Shown here piece by piece: positions 1 to 6,929 of a DNA stretch of 8,094 nucleotides. The translations under genes and the position numbers were made by a program. Position 1 is the first letter of the stretch. The number at the start of each line of letters is the position of its first letter. Under the pieces are notes generated by a model. It was not told where the DNA came from and did not search any database. It worked only from the letters and a program-made list of their open reading frames with translations. Source of the DNA: Deltaproteobacteria bacterium (lineage in GTDB: Bacteria > SAR324 > JACQKK01); the NCBI GenBank assembly GCA_029858165.1, contig JAOUFO010000072.1, positions 1 through 8,094 on the forward strand. The letters run 5' to 3'.

Positions 1-1615
1 TTGCCACCAGCGGCTCCACATCCAGTTCCAGATGGCGCACCCCCAAATACCGGGCCACGGAGGCTGCCGCCTCCCGTGTGACGGGGGTGGAATTGGCGGT
101 GGCCTGATACACGGTGGTGATCAGGCGGCGGGCAAACCGCGCGGGGTCGGGCCCGGTCAGTCCGTCCAAACCGGGGATGTGGCCCAAGGCCGCCTGAAGC
201 CCTTCCTCCCCCAGTTCGGCCAAAGCCAGCTTTATCATGGCCCACCCCAATACCGCAACGGTTGAAGAATCCACTCCCCCGCTCAAGGAGACCATCAGCC
301 CCCGGCTGCGGCTTTTGCGCAGATAGTCAAACAACCCCAGGGCCACCGCCCGGGTAAATTCCCGGCGGGTGTTTTCTGCCGGGGACAGGGCTGAATCCCA
401 GGATGTGGTGTTCGGCGGATGCAGGGCGCCGTCCGGCGGATGCAGGGCGCCGTTTGGTTGGGGCGTATTGCCCTCCGGCTGGCGGAGTGCGCCAGGGGCT
501 GCCTGTGGGGGGAGGCCCAAAGGCTGCCGAAAAGAAAAATCCACCCTCACGGGCCGGGGTGGGGGCCGGTCAGCCATGTCAGGGGGATAGGCCCTGCGGC
601 GGCGCTCCAGCCGGTTGGCCCGGATATCCACCCCGGCGCAGGCCACCTGGACCCCGGCGTAGGAAAACCGCGGGGTCGCGGCCAGCAGGGTTCCGCCGGA
701 GGCCACCAGGGCCGATCCATCAAAAATCAGCCGCCCGGATTCATTGCCCAGCAGGTTGGCGTACAGGTAGCCTGCCTGGGATTCCCGCGAGCCTTCCAGC
801 ACAATGTTGCGGGTTGTGGAGTGTTTGCCGAAGGCGAAATGGCTGGCGCTGGGGTTTAAAATCAGGTCCGCCATTCCATCGGACAATTCCCCGCCCATTT
901 CCGGCTGGGTTTCCAAAGAATGCCGGGAGCCGCCGGGAAGCGGCGGGGTTTCCAAAAAAGGCCGGGAGCCGCCGGGAAGCGGCGGGGTTTCCAAAGAAGA
1001 AATAGCACCCTCCGGTGGGGCGGCCTCAGCCAGGGTTTCCACGTCCCCCCTCCCGCTCCATTTGCCCGATACCCCCCCCGGCGGAGTGGACCGGCCCCAA
1101 GCCTCCTCGCAAATTTCAAACGCCACCACCACCCCGTCCAGGTTGAAAGCCAAATCCCCCATGGGTACATTTTGCGTCCCCTGTGGGGTGGCAAGGGTAA
1201 TCCAATCCACCGCGCCCGACTTCCAGGGGGTGAACCACCGGGGCTCGTAATACACCCCGTATCCGGCCAGCACCCGTTTGGCCCCAAACCCCACAACCCG
1301 GCCCCCGGCCATCAACGCCACCCCGTTGTACAGCCGCCCCCGGTGCATCACAGGCAGCCCCGCCGCCACCGCCATTTCCTGGGTGTGGGGGGCGATTTCC
1401 AGCAGACTGGCCATGGCGTAGGCGGCCACCGATTCGGAATGGAAGCTGTCCTCGCAGCCATAGCCGGATACACACAATTCCGGCAGGCACAACACATCCG
1501 CCCCTTCAGCGCGGGCCAGGGCGATGGCGCGCAGAATGCGGTCGCGGTTGCCCGTCCAGTCCAGAGGGGTCTGGTTTAAAGCGGCGGATGCGGCAATGAG
1601 GGAGCTGCGGGTCAT
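1..1615 (-). CDS. nadE: Glutamine-dependent NAD+ synthase, 3' end outside window
   Basis: Catalyses the last step of NAD synthesis: ATP-dependent amidation of nicotinate adenine dinucleotide, with ammonia from glutamine, in the cytoplasm. 538 residues are visible from ATG 1615; the frame is open to the window edge. The N-terminal nitrilase-like glutaminase domain (about 1-335) starts with the family-typical ALNQTPLDW and keeps the Glu-Lys-Cys triad: E46 in LPEL, K113 in GAKR, C169 in EICEEAW, followed by NPSASHFAFGKH (254-265). The synthetase domain begins near residue 416 and has the ATP-pyrophosphatase loop SLSGGVDSS (443-451). Its C-terminal part is missing from the window. Two in-frame tandem repeats lie at residues 208-236 and about 388-401, outside the catalytic motifs. 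The start lies three bases after the pncB stop, with no clear Shine-Dalgarno, so translation is probably coupled to pncB. The family assignment is firm; whether the repeats alter activity is unknown. Confidence 0.95.
   Translation of the reverse strand, partial: MTRSSLIAASAALNQTPLDWTGNRDRILRAIALARAEGADVLCLPELCVSGYGCEDSFHSESVAAYAMASLLEIAPHTQEMAVAAGLPVMHRGRLYNGVALMAGGRVVGFGAKRVLAGYGVYYEPRWFTPWKSGAVDWITLATPQGTQNVPMGDLAFNLDGVVVAFEICEEAWGRSTPPGGVSGKWSGRGDVETLAEAAPPEGAISSLETPPLPGGSRPFLETPPLPGGSRHSLETQPEMGGELSDGMADLILNPSASHFAFGKHSTTRNIVLEGSRESQAGYLYANLLGNESGRLIFDGSALVASGGTLLAATPRFSYAGVQVACAGVDIRANRLERRRRAYPPDMADRPPPRPVRVDFSFRQPLGLPPQAAPGALRQPEGNTPQPNGALHPPDGALHPPNTTSWDSALSPAENTRREFTRAVALGLFDYLRKSRSRGLMVSLSGGVDSSTVAVLGWAMIKLALAELGEEGLQAALGHIPGLDGLTGPDPARFARRLITTVYQATANSTPVTREAAASVARYLGVRHLELDVEPLVA
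413..457. repeat. 21-bp in-frame tandem repeat in the nadE linker
   Basis: Two head-to-tail copies of a 21-bp unit containing GGCGGATGCAGGGCGCC, near-identical, with the start of a degenerate third copy at 454-457. Read on the minus strand they encode GALHPPD then GALHPPN, about residues 389-401 of NadE, in the Pro-rich segment joining the glutaminase and synthetase domains. A diverged relative, GALRQPEG, occurs about 14 residues earlier, suggesting older copies have decayed. The unit length is a multiple of three, so the reading frame survives. Confidence 0.9.
907..998. repeat. 39-bp in-frame tandem repeat in the nadE glutaminase domain
   Basis: About 2.4 copies of a 39-bp unit. GGGTTTCCAAA recurs at 907, 946 and 985, and the two full units (918-956 and 957-995) differ at only two positions. 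Each unit contains a small dyad, GCCGC-N6-GCGGC (929-944 and 968-983). On the minus strand the repeats encode LETPPLPGGSR plus two variable residues, twice, followed by LETQ, residues 208-237 of NadE. They lie between the catalytic-Cys strand and the NPSASHF motif. The near identity suggests recent duplication or recent conversion. Confidence 0.93.
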
Positions 1616-1618
1616 GTT

Positions 1619-3097
1619 CTAACCGGAAAAGGATGCCCGGATGGCATTGACCATGTCATCCCGGATGCGGTGCAGGGTGGGGGAAATCCCCACCGGATAC
1701 ACATGGGGGTTTTCAAACCGATGGTGACTGGGGTCCAGCTTTTTCAGTTGGTCTGCGGTCCGTTGGCGCACAGCCGCCAGCAGGGGTGTGGTGACCACCT
1801 GACGTCCGGCCTGAAACACCGGCTTCAAAAGCGGTTCCGCCGAAGCGTAATCTTTCAGCCGTTTGGTGCGGAGGGGATCATTGGGGTCTATGATGCGCTC
1901 CACGTTTTCCGGTTTTTCGGTGTGTTCCACAATGGCATCCGCGATAAACATGCCGTTGGAATCCTCATAGCGATACACCTGCTGGATGCCGGGGATGGTG
2001 ATTTTAACCGACTGCTCGGACATTTTCAGCTTGTTTTGCCAATCCTGCCCTTTTTTGCGCACGGCGGTAAGTTTATACACTCCGCCCAGGGCCGGATCAT
2101 CCTGACAGGTGGCCAGTTTGGTGCCCACTCCCCAGGCCCCGATGGCCGCCCCCTGCAATTTTAAGGACCGGATCAGGTATTCGTCCAGTTCATTGCTGGC
2201 CATGATCACCGCTTTGTCCAGACCCGCTTCATCCAGCATCCGGCGGGCAGCTTGGGAAAAATAGGCCAGGTCCCCGCTGTCCAGCCGGATGCCCACCATA
2301 TCCACCCCACGGGCCTTCATGTTCAACCCCACCCGGATGGCGTTTTTCACCCCTTCCAGGGTGTTGTAGGTATCCACCAAAAACACACAATTGTGGGGCA
2401 TGGCCTGGGAAAATGCCTCAAACGCCTCCAGTTCGGTGTCAAACAGCATCACCCAGCTGTGGGCATGGGTGCCCATCACCGGGATGCCGTACCATTTTCC
2501 GGCCAGGGTGTTGGATGTCCCCACACACCCGCCAATGTAGGCCGCCCTGGCAGCGGAAAGGGCCCCATCCAACCCCTGGGCGCGCCGGAAACCGAATTCC
2601 ACCACCGGGTCCCCCTGGGCCGCATGGCAGATTCTGGCCGCTTTGGTGGCCACCAGACTTTGGAAATTCAGGGTGTTCAAAAGAATGCTTTCCAAAAGCT
2701 GGGCCTGAATCAACGGCCCCCGCACCCGCACCAGCGGCTCATTGGGAAACACCGGGGTGCCTTCCTCCACCGCCATTACATCGCAGGTGAACACCAGTTC
2801 TTGCAGATAATCCAGAAAGGGGGGGTCAAACAAGGGCTCCCCCATGTTATCCTTCAGGGTGGCCAGATAGGCGGTGTCCCGGGGGGAAAACCGGAACCGG
2901 TTGAGAATGGAAATCAGGGATTCCAGCCCGGCCATGATGACGTACCCCCCGCCAAAGGGCAGGGTGCGGAAAAACATGTGAAATTCCGCCTCGGTTTCAG
3001 CCAGGCCGGATTTCAAGTACCCTGAAGCCATGGTGAGTTCGTACTGATCCAACGCCAGAGCCAGAGAAGGGTCAGATTCAAAAAAATCGGAAATCAT
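1619..3097 (-). CDS. pncB: Nicotinate phosphoribosyltransferase
   Basis: Cytoplasmic enzyme of the Preiss-Handler salvage route: converts nicotinate and PRPP, with ATP hydrolysis, to nicotinate mononucleotide. The 492-residue protein from ATG 3097 has the expected family length and N-terminal signature (LDQYELTMASGYL, 16-28). Also visible are EFGFRRAQGLDGA (167-179), SNTLAGKWYGIPVMGTHAHS (195-214) with H213 matching the phosphorylated active-site His of the family, RLDSGD (271-276) and GVGTKLAT (323-330) in the phosphate-binding part of the barrel. The frame stays open upstream to 3268, but that extension looks non-coding and overlaps the divergent gene. ATG 3097 is chosen because the conserved N-terminus begins shortly after it; a weak AAGG lies 10 bases upstream. 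It is the first visible gene of a pncB-nadE operon (TAG, three bases, ATG). Substrate assignment is by family; the motifs fit nicotinate better than nicotinamide enzymes. Confidence 0.95.
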   Translation of the reverse strand: MISDFFESDPSLALALDQYELTMASGYLKSGLAETEAEFHMFFRTLPFGGGYVIMAGLESLISILNRFRFSPRDTAYLATLKDNMGEPLFDPPFLDYLQELVFTCDVMAVEEGTPVFPNEPLVRVRGPLIQAQLLESILLNTLNFQSLVATKAARICHAAQGDPVVEFGFRRAQGLDGALSAARAAYIGGCVGTSNTLAGKWYGIPVMGTHAHSWVMLFDTELEAFEAFSQAMPHNCVFLVDTYNTLEGVKNAIRVGLNMKARGVDMVGIRLDSGDLAYFSQAARRMLDEAGLDKAVIMASNELDEYLIRSLKLQGAAIGAWGVGTKLATCQDDPALGGVYKLTAVRKKGQDWQNKLKMSEQSVKITIPGIQQVYRYEDSNGMFIADAIVEHTEKPENVERIIDPNDPLRTKRLKDYASAEPLLKPVFQAGRQVVTTPLLAAVRQRTADQLKKLDPSHHRFENPHVYPVGISPTLHRIRDDMVNAIRASFSG

Positions 3098-3175
3098 CGG
3101 CGGGCGGCCTTGCCGGAAGAGAGGTTGTTCTGGTGAAAATACCAACACCCTATCCCAATTTTCCCCGGAAGGGGA
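3098..3175. promoter_or_regulatory. Divergent intergenic region with an inverted repeat
   Basis: This 78-bp gap between the pncB and decarboxylase starts should hold the pncB promoter, and perhaps the decarboxylase one. It contains TTCCCC-GGAA-GGGGAA at 3161-3176, six-base arms around four bases, ending on the A of the assigned decarboxylase ATG. Its position would suit an operator or a translation-blocking hairpin, but the same GGAAGGGG could simply be a Shine-Dalgarno-like sequence. I cannot identify convincing -35/-10 boxes for pncB. The regulatory role is inference. Confidence 0.35.
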
Positions 3176-4753
3176 ATGATAAACCGCCGGGAGGGGGCGG
3201 CCCCTGGAAACCAGTTTGATTCCCCAGGGAAAACCGGTAACATTTCCTCCGACCCCAATCCATCCCATTCAACCGACCCCATTTTAGGCAACCCTCCATT
3301 GAACTCCAAATTCCCCCTGCCTTCCACGGCGTTCATCCACCCGCAAGGCGAAAACCTGGAAGCCATAGACCGTCTGGTGCACCGGGTGGTGGAGATGGTG
3401 TTACACACCGCCGCGGATGCCGGAAACAGGTCCCCCCTGCCGGGGGCTCAGCCCTTGCCCCAAAGGGATGACCTGCCGGATTCCAGTGTGGATGAGGAAA
3501 CTCTGCTGGCGGATTTGCAACGGTTTTTACACCAATCCATGAACGCCGCCCACCCCGGTTATATCGGCCATATGGACCCCATTGCCTCCACCATGTCCAT
3601 CATGGGTGGGCTGGCTACGGCCTCCCTCAACAACAACATGCTGAGCCTGGAGCTTTCGCCGGTGTTTTCCCGGCTGGAGGTGCGGCTGATGGCCCGGCTG
3701 GCCCGGTTGTTCGGTTTGGGGGACCAATCCGGCGGGCTGCTATTAAGCGGGGGGAGTCTGGCCAATCTGCAAGCCATGGCGGTGGCCCGCAACACCCGCT
3801 TCAACGTGATGGAATCCGGGCTGACCGGGCTGTTGAAAAAACCGGTGATGTTCACCTCTGATGTGGCCCATACCTCGTTTTTAAAAGCGGCGATGCTGCT
3901 GGGGCTGGGCACCGACGCGGTGATCGGGGTGGAAACCAACGCCAATTCCAGGATGATTCCGGCAGCCCTGGAAGAAGCCATTCTTCAGGCCGGGGCCGCC
4001 GGGTGGCATCCTTTTCTGGTGGCGGCCACCGCCGGCACCACCGTCACCGGCAGCATAGACCCCCTGGAGGAAATCGGAAAAGTGGCCCGGAACCATGGGC
4101 TGTGGTACCACGTGGACGCCGCCTACGGGGGGGCGTTGATGATGTCGGATCAGGCCAAACACCGGCTGGCCGGGGTGGAACTGGCCGATTCGGTAACCTT
4201 CAATCCCCAAAAATGGATGTATGTCACCAAGGTGTGCGCCACCCTGATGTTTAAGGATATGAATGTGCTGGAAAAAGGGTTTCGGGTGCAATTGCCCTAC
4301 ATGCAAAATCCGGAAGGGTTCATCAACTTCGGGGAAATCAGCGTTCAGGGAACCCGCCATCCCGATGTGCTGAAGCTGTGGCTGACCCTGCAACATCTGG
4401 GGCGCCAGGGGTTGGGGGGATTGGTGGATGGTTGCCTGGAACTGACCACCGGGTTTCTGGAGCGGGTGAAGGCCCGGCCCCATCTGGTTTTGTCAGGGGA
4501 TCCGGAAACCAACATTGTGGTGTTTCGGGGTGCCCCGCCCTGGATTGACGAAGACCAATGGGATGACTGGAACGCCATGCTTCAGGCTGCCCTGCTGGAA
4601 AAGGGGAACACCTTCCTGGCGATTTCACGCTATCGGGGGCGAAAATGGCTGCGGGCCGTGCTGGTGAACCCTTATACCACCCAAGAAACCCTGGACAACC
4701 TGTTCACCCACCTGGATGGCTTTTTCGCCCTGTCCCAAGAAGAAAGGCGGTGA
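3176..4753 (+). CDS. Group II PLP-dependent amino-acid decarboxylase, substrate unknown
   Basis: A fold-type I PLP enzyme of the glutamate/aromatic/aspartate decarboxylase family (Pfam00282 type), expected to remove the alpha-carboxyl of an amino acid to give an amine. From ATG 3176 it has 525 residues. Visible landmarks: HPGYIGHMDP (126-135), a cofactor phosphate loop LLSGGSLANLQA (189-200), the PLP-stacking His H232 in AHTSFLKA, AGTTVTGSIDP (286-296), the pyridine-nitrogen Asp D314 in HVDAAYGG, and the Schiff-base Lys K346 in NPQKW. The C-terminal domain is complete (GTRHPDVLKLW to the end). Most relatives have His just before the Lys; here it is Gln. The first ~52 residues are Pro/Ser/Asn-rich with codons unlike the rest (ATA, TTA, GGA, TCA), so the true start may be downstream, for example TTG 3299. 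Substrate (aspartate, glutamate, tyrosine or other) cannot be decided from sequence. It is divergent from pncB, with no operon partner. Confidence 0.88.
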   Translation: MINRREGAAPGNQFDSPGKTGNISSDPNPSHSTDPILGNPPLNSKFPLPSTAFIHPQGENLEAIDRLVHRVVEMVLHTAADAGNRSPLPGAQPLPQRDDLPDSSVDEETLLADLQRFLHQSMNAAHPGYIGHMDPIASTMSIMGGLATASLNNNMLSLELSPVFSRLEVRLMARLARLFGLGDQSGGLLLSGGSLANLQAMAVARNTRFNVMESGLTGLLKKPVMFTSDVAHTSFLKAAMLLGLGTDAVIGVETNANSRMIPAALEEAILQAGAAGWHPFLVAATAGTTVTGSIDPLEEIGKVARNHGLWYHVDAAYGGALMMSDQAKHRLAGVELADSVTFNPQKWMYVTKVCATLMFKDMNVLEKGFRVQLPYMQNPEGFINFGEISVQGTRHPDVLKLWLTLQHLGRQGLGGLVDGCLELTTGFLERVKARPHLVLSGDPETNIVVFRGAPPWIDEDQWDDWNAMLQAALLEKGNTFLAISRYRGRKWLRAVLVNPYTTQETLDNLFTHLDGFFALSQEERR

Positions 4754-4982
4754 ACCCCGGCCCAAGCCGCCGCAAGGCGGATGGCGGTTTCAGATTGTGC
4801 CCTTCCGGGTTTTTCAGCGGTTTAAAAGGGATGAATAGGCCCTGGATGGTTGCGGAAAAGAGGAAAAAGAGGGAAAAGAAATCAGGGGATGCGCAATTCC
4901 ATGGGGGTCTTGGTTTGGTGAAAGGCCTTAGGTGCAGGGACGGGGGAATTTCGGGGGACACTCAATCAGGAGCCGGACCATT
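4754..4982. other. Intergenic region upstream of the acyl-CoA dehydrogenase
   Basis: This 229-bp stretch has no convincing gene. Just after the decarboxylase stop is a short hairpin, CCGCC-GCAA-GGCGG (4767-4780), without a T-run, so it is only a weak terminator candidate. An uninterrupted 28-base purine tract spans 4854-4881. The acyl-CoA dehydrogenase promoter probably lies here, but I found no -35/-10 pair with acceptable spacing. A 51-codon frame (4831-4986) is present but not supported as a gene. Confidence 0.6.
4968..4972 (+). promoter_or_regulatory. Ribosome binding site of the acyl-CoA dehydrogenase
   Basis: AGGAG lies ten bases before ATG 4983. This fixes the start at 4983 rather than the upstream in-frame ATG 4932, whose extra 17 residues look non-coding. 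Confidence 0.75.
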
Positions 4983-6824
4983 ATGAGCAGCACCGATTTT
5001 GCCGTTGACCGGCGGGATATCCGGTTTGTGCAGAAAGAATATCTGAAGGTGGATGATCTGTGCGGCCTGGAGCCGTTTGGGGATTTTAATCCGGAATTGT
5101 TTGAAATGGTGGTGACGGAGGGGTTGACCTTTGCTGAGGAGGTGTTTTTTCCGTTGAACAAGCCGGGGGACGAGGCCGGTTTGAAGCTGGAAAACGGCCT
5201 GGTGGTCACCCCTCCGGGGTTTCAACAGGCCTGGAAAAAAATGGCCGAAGGGGGTTGGATGGGAATGACCGCCCCCACGGAATACGGCGGCCAGGGGTTG
5301 CCCCTCAGCGTGGCGGTGGCGGTGCAGGAAGCGCTGTTCGGGGCCAACCCCTCGTTGTACATCACCATGCTGTTGACCCAGGGGGCGGCGGGGCTGATCA
5401 CCGCGTTTGGCACCGATGAGCAAAAAAAACTGTTTGGCGAAAGGATGATCGCCGGACAATGGGGGGGCACCATGTGCCTCAGCGAATCCCAGGCGGGCAG
5501 CGCGGTGGGAGAGGTTCTTTCCAGGGCGGTCCCCGCCCCGGAAGGCCATTACCTGCTGACCGGCGCCAAACAGTGGATTTCCGGCGGGGACCATGATTTC
5601 ACCGAAAACATCATCCATCTGGTGCTGGCCCGCATAGAAGGCGCCCCCCCCGGCACCAAGGGGTTGAGCCTGTTTGTTGTGCCCAAACACCGGGTGAATG
5701 GGACGGGGGCCATCCAGGCCCCCAACGGGGTTTCCACCGTCCGCCTGGAGCACAAGCTGGGCATCAAAGCCTCCCCCACCTGTGTGTTGGATTTTGGGGG
5801 GACGGCCCCCTGCCACGCCTATTTGTTGGGCGGAGCGGGTCAGGGGATGGCTCAGATGTTCAAACTGATGAACGAGGCCCGCCAGCAAATCGGTTATCAG
5901 GGGCTGGGGGCCGCCGCCGCCGCCCTGCACAATGGGTTGGATTATGCCAGGGAGCGGGTGCAGGGGCCTGCCATTGAGGGGGGCAGGGGCAGCGGTCAGT
6001 CGGCTATCATCCACCACCCGGATGTGCGCCACATGCTGGCCACCATCCGGGCCATTGCCGAAGGATTGCGGGGGTTGATGTACAAAGTGGCCTGGATGGA
6101 GGATATGGCTCATCATGGCCCCCCGGACAACCGGGAATATTACCAGAACCTGGCCGATTTTCTGACCCCGGTGGTGAAGGTGGCAGGCTCTGACCTGGGG
6201 TTTGAAGCGGCCCGGCTGGCCATCCAGGTGCTGGGAGGGGTGGGGTACACCGAGGAATTTCCCCTGGCCCAAAACCTGCGGGACATCAAAATCGCCTCCA
6301 TCTACGAGGGCACCAACGGCATCCAGGCTTTGGACCTGGTGGGGCGCAAGCTCAATCTGCGGGAGGGCGCCCTGTTAGAGGCTCTGATGCACCTGATTTC
6401 GCCCATGGTTCCCACCCGGGCCATGGCCTCGCCATTGAGGCAGGCGATTGTCTGGTGGCGGGAGGCCCTGGAGGGGCTGTCCCGCACGGTGGAGGAACTG
6501 CGCAAGGCGACCGCCAACCACGGCCCCCGGCAGGGGGTGTTCAACGCCACCGGGGTGACGGACTATTTTACCCATGTGATGCTGGCCCATACACTGCTGG
6601 ATATGGCCCTGACCGCTGAGGAAAAACTAAAAGGATTGTTCCCGGAATACCCAGGGGACCCCCATGCCTTGGCCGCGTTTGCCGCCCAAAACGAGGAAGC
6701 CCGGTTTTATTTTAACAAAATCAAAACCGCCGAGCATTATGTCACCCAGATTCTGCCCCGGGTAAAGGCGGTGGAGGCGGCAGTGGCCAGCAACAGCTTT
6801 GCCGCCCTGGAGGCCCTGTGGTAA
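4983..6824 (+). CDS. Acyl-CoA dehydrogenase, long form with C-terminal extension
   Basis: FAD-dependent dehydrogenase that introduces the alpha-beta double bond of an acyl-CoA thioester and passes electrons to electron-transfer flavoprotein. The 613-residue protein matches the ~600-residue group (DmdC-like, with an extra C-terminal helical domain) rather than the ~380-residue beta-oxidation enzymes. Order: N-terminal helical domain (about 35-155); middle beta domain with MCLSESQAGSAVG (164-176), ITG-like LTGAKQWISGGDHD (192-205) and EHKLGIKAS (256-264); C-terminal helical domain with AIQVLGGVGYTEE (413-425) and the catalytic Glu E442 in IYEGTNGIQALDLVGRK (440-456); extra C-terminal domain (about 460-613). 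The usual TEP.AGSD signature is altered to SESQAGSA. No signal peptide or membrane segment is seen. It stands alone here, without etf or other beta-oxidation genes, so the acyl substrate (fatty, branched, methylmercaptopropionyl or aromatic-derived) is undetermined. Confidence 0.93.
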   Translation: MSSTDFAVDRRDIRFVQKEYLKVDDLCGLEPFGDFNPELFEMVVTEGLTFAEEVFFPLNKPGDEAGLKLENGLVVTPPGFQQAWKKMAEGGWMGMTAPTEYGGQGLPLSVAVAVQEALFGANPSLYITMLLTQGAAGLITAFGTDEQKKLFGERMIAGQWGGTMCLSESQAGSAVGEVLSRAVPAPEGHYLLTGAKQWISGGDHDFTENIIHLVLARIEGAPPGTKGLSLFVVPKHRVNGTGAIQAPNGVSTVRLEHKLGIKASPTCVLDFGGTAPCHAYLLGGAGQGMAQMFKLMNEARQQIGYQGLGAAAAALHNGLDYARERVQGPAIEGGRGSGQSAIIHHPDVRHMLATIRAIAEGLRGLMYKVAWMEDMAHHGPPDNREYYQNLADFLTPVVKVAGSDLGFEAARLAIQVLGGVGYTEEFPLAQNLRDIKIASIYEGTNGIQALDLVGRKLNLREGALLEALMHLISPMVPTRAMASPLRQAIVWWREALEGLSRTVEELRKATANHGPRQGVFNATGVTDYFTHVMLAHTLLDMALTAEEKLKGLFPEYPGDPHALAAFAAQNEEARFYFNKIKTAEHYVTQILPRVKAVEAAVASNSFAALEALW

Positions 6825-6882
6825 CCGGCTATCGGTTGAGTTTGCGAAACCCGAAAGGCTGGGAAAAACAGGCAGGGTTGGG

Positions 6883-6906
6883 AAAAAAAAGGCAGGGGGG
6901 TTGCCC
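6883..6906 (-). terminator. Probable rho-independent terminator of the TPR gene
   Basis: Read on the minus strand just after the TPR stop codon, GGCA, a seven-base loop (ACCCCCC) and TGCC are followed directly by eight T residues (A8 at 6883-6890 on the plus strand). The four-base-pair core can be lengthened by G-T and A-T pairs at the stem base. The stem is short, but a stronger GC hairpin lies immediately upstream and the T-run is good. Confidence 0.5.
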
Positions 6907-6929
6907 TCCGCCCGTTATCGGGCGGGGGG
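6904..6929. other. GC-rich hairpin over the TPR stop codon
   Basis: A perfect seven-base-pair stem, CCGCCCG (6908-6914) and CGGGCGG (6919-6925), closes a four-base loop TTAT. Read as plus-strand RNA it can extend to eleven pairs (6904-6929) through one U-G pair. The TPR stop codon (6917-6915 on the minus strand) starts in this loop. It may reduce read-through between the convergent genes or stabilise the 3' ends of both transcripts. On the plus strand no T-run follows, so it is not a canonical terminator for the acyl-CoA dehydrogenase. Confidence 0.55.

Noticed and set aside
918..995. CRISPR-like or mobile-element reading of the 39-bp repeat
   Set aside because: Units are contiguous, without variable spacers, only ~2.4 copies and in frame within nadE; no transposase or terminal repeats nearby.
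403..1579. Plus-strand open frames (403-1005, 920-1579) opposite nadE
   Set aside because: Low-complexity Pro/Arg/Gly translations; the minus strand holds clear NadE motifs across the same bases.
2252..3025. 257-codon plus-strand frame opposite pncB
   Set aside because: Mirror frame of a conserved gene, Gly/His/Pro-rich, no domain.
3098..3268. 57-codon N-terminal extension of pncB
   Set aside because: Outside the conserved family start, overlaps the divergent gene, and shows no domain; treated as intergenic.
4831..4986. 51-codon basic ORF whose TGA overlaps the acyl-CoA dehydrogenase ATG (ATGA)
   Set aside because: No spaced Shine-Dalgarno, unconvincing composition, and the downstream gene has its own good ribosome binding site. 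A leader peptide is possible but unsupported.
4962..6272. 436-codon open frame antisense to the acyl-CoA dehydrogenase
   Set aside because: His/Pro/Gln/Gly-rich translation with no recognisable domain, exactly opposite a well-conserved gene; typical shadow frame in GC-rich DNA.
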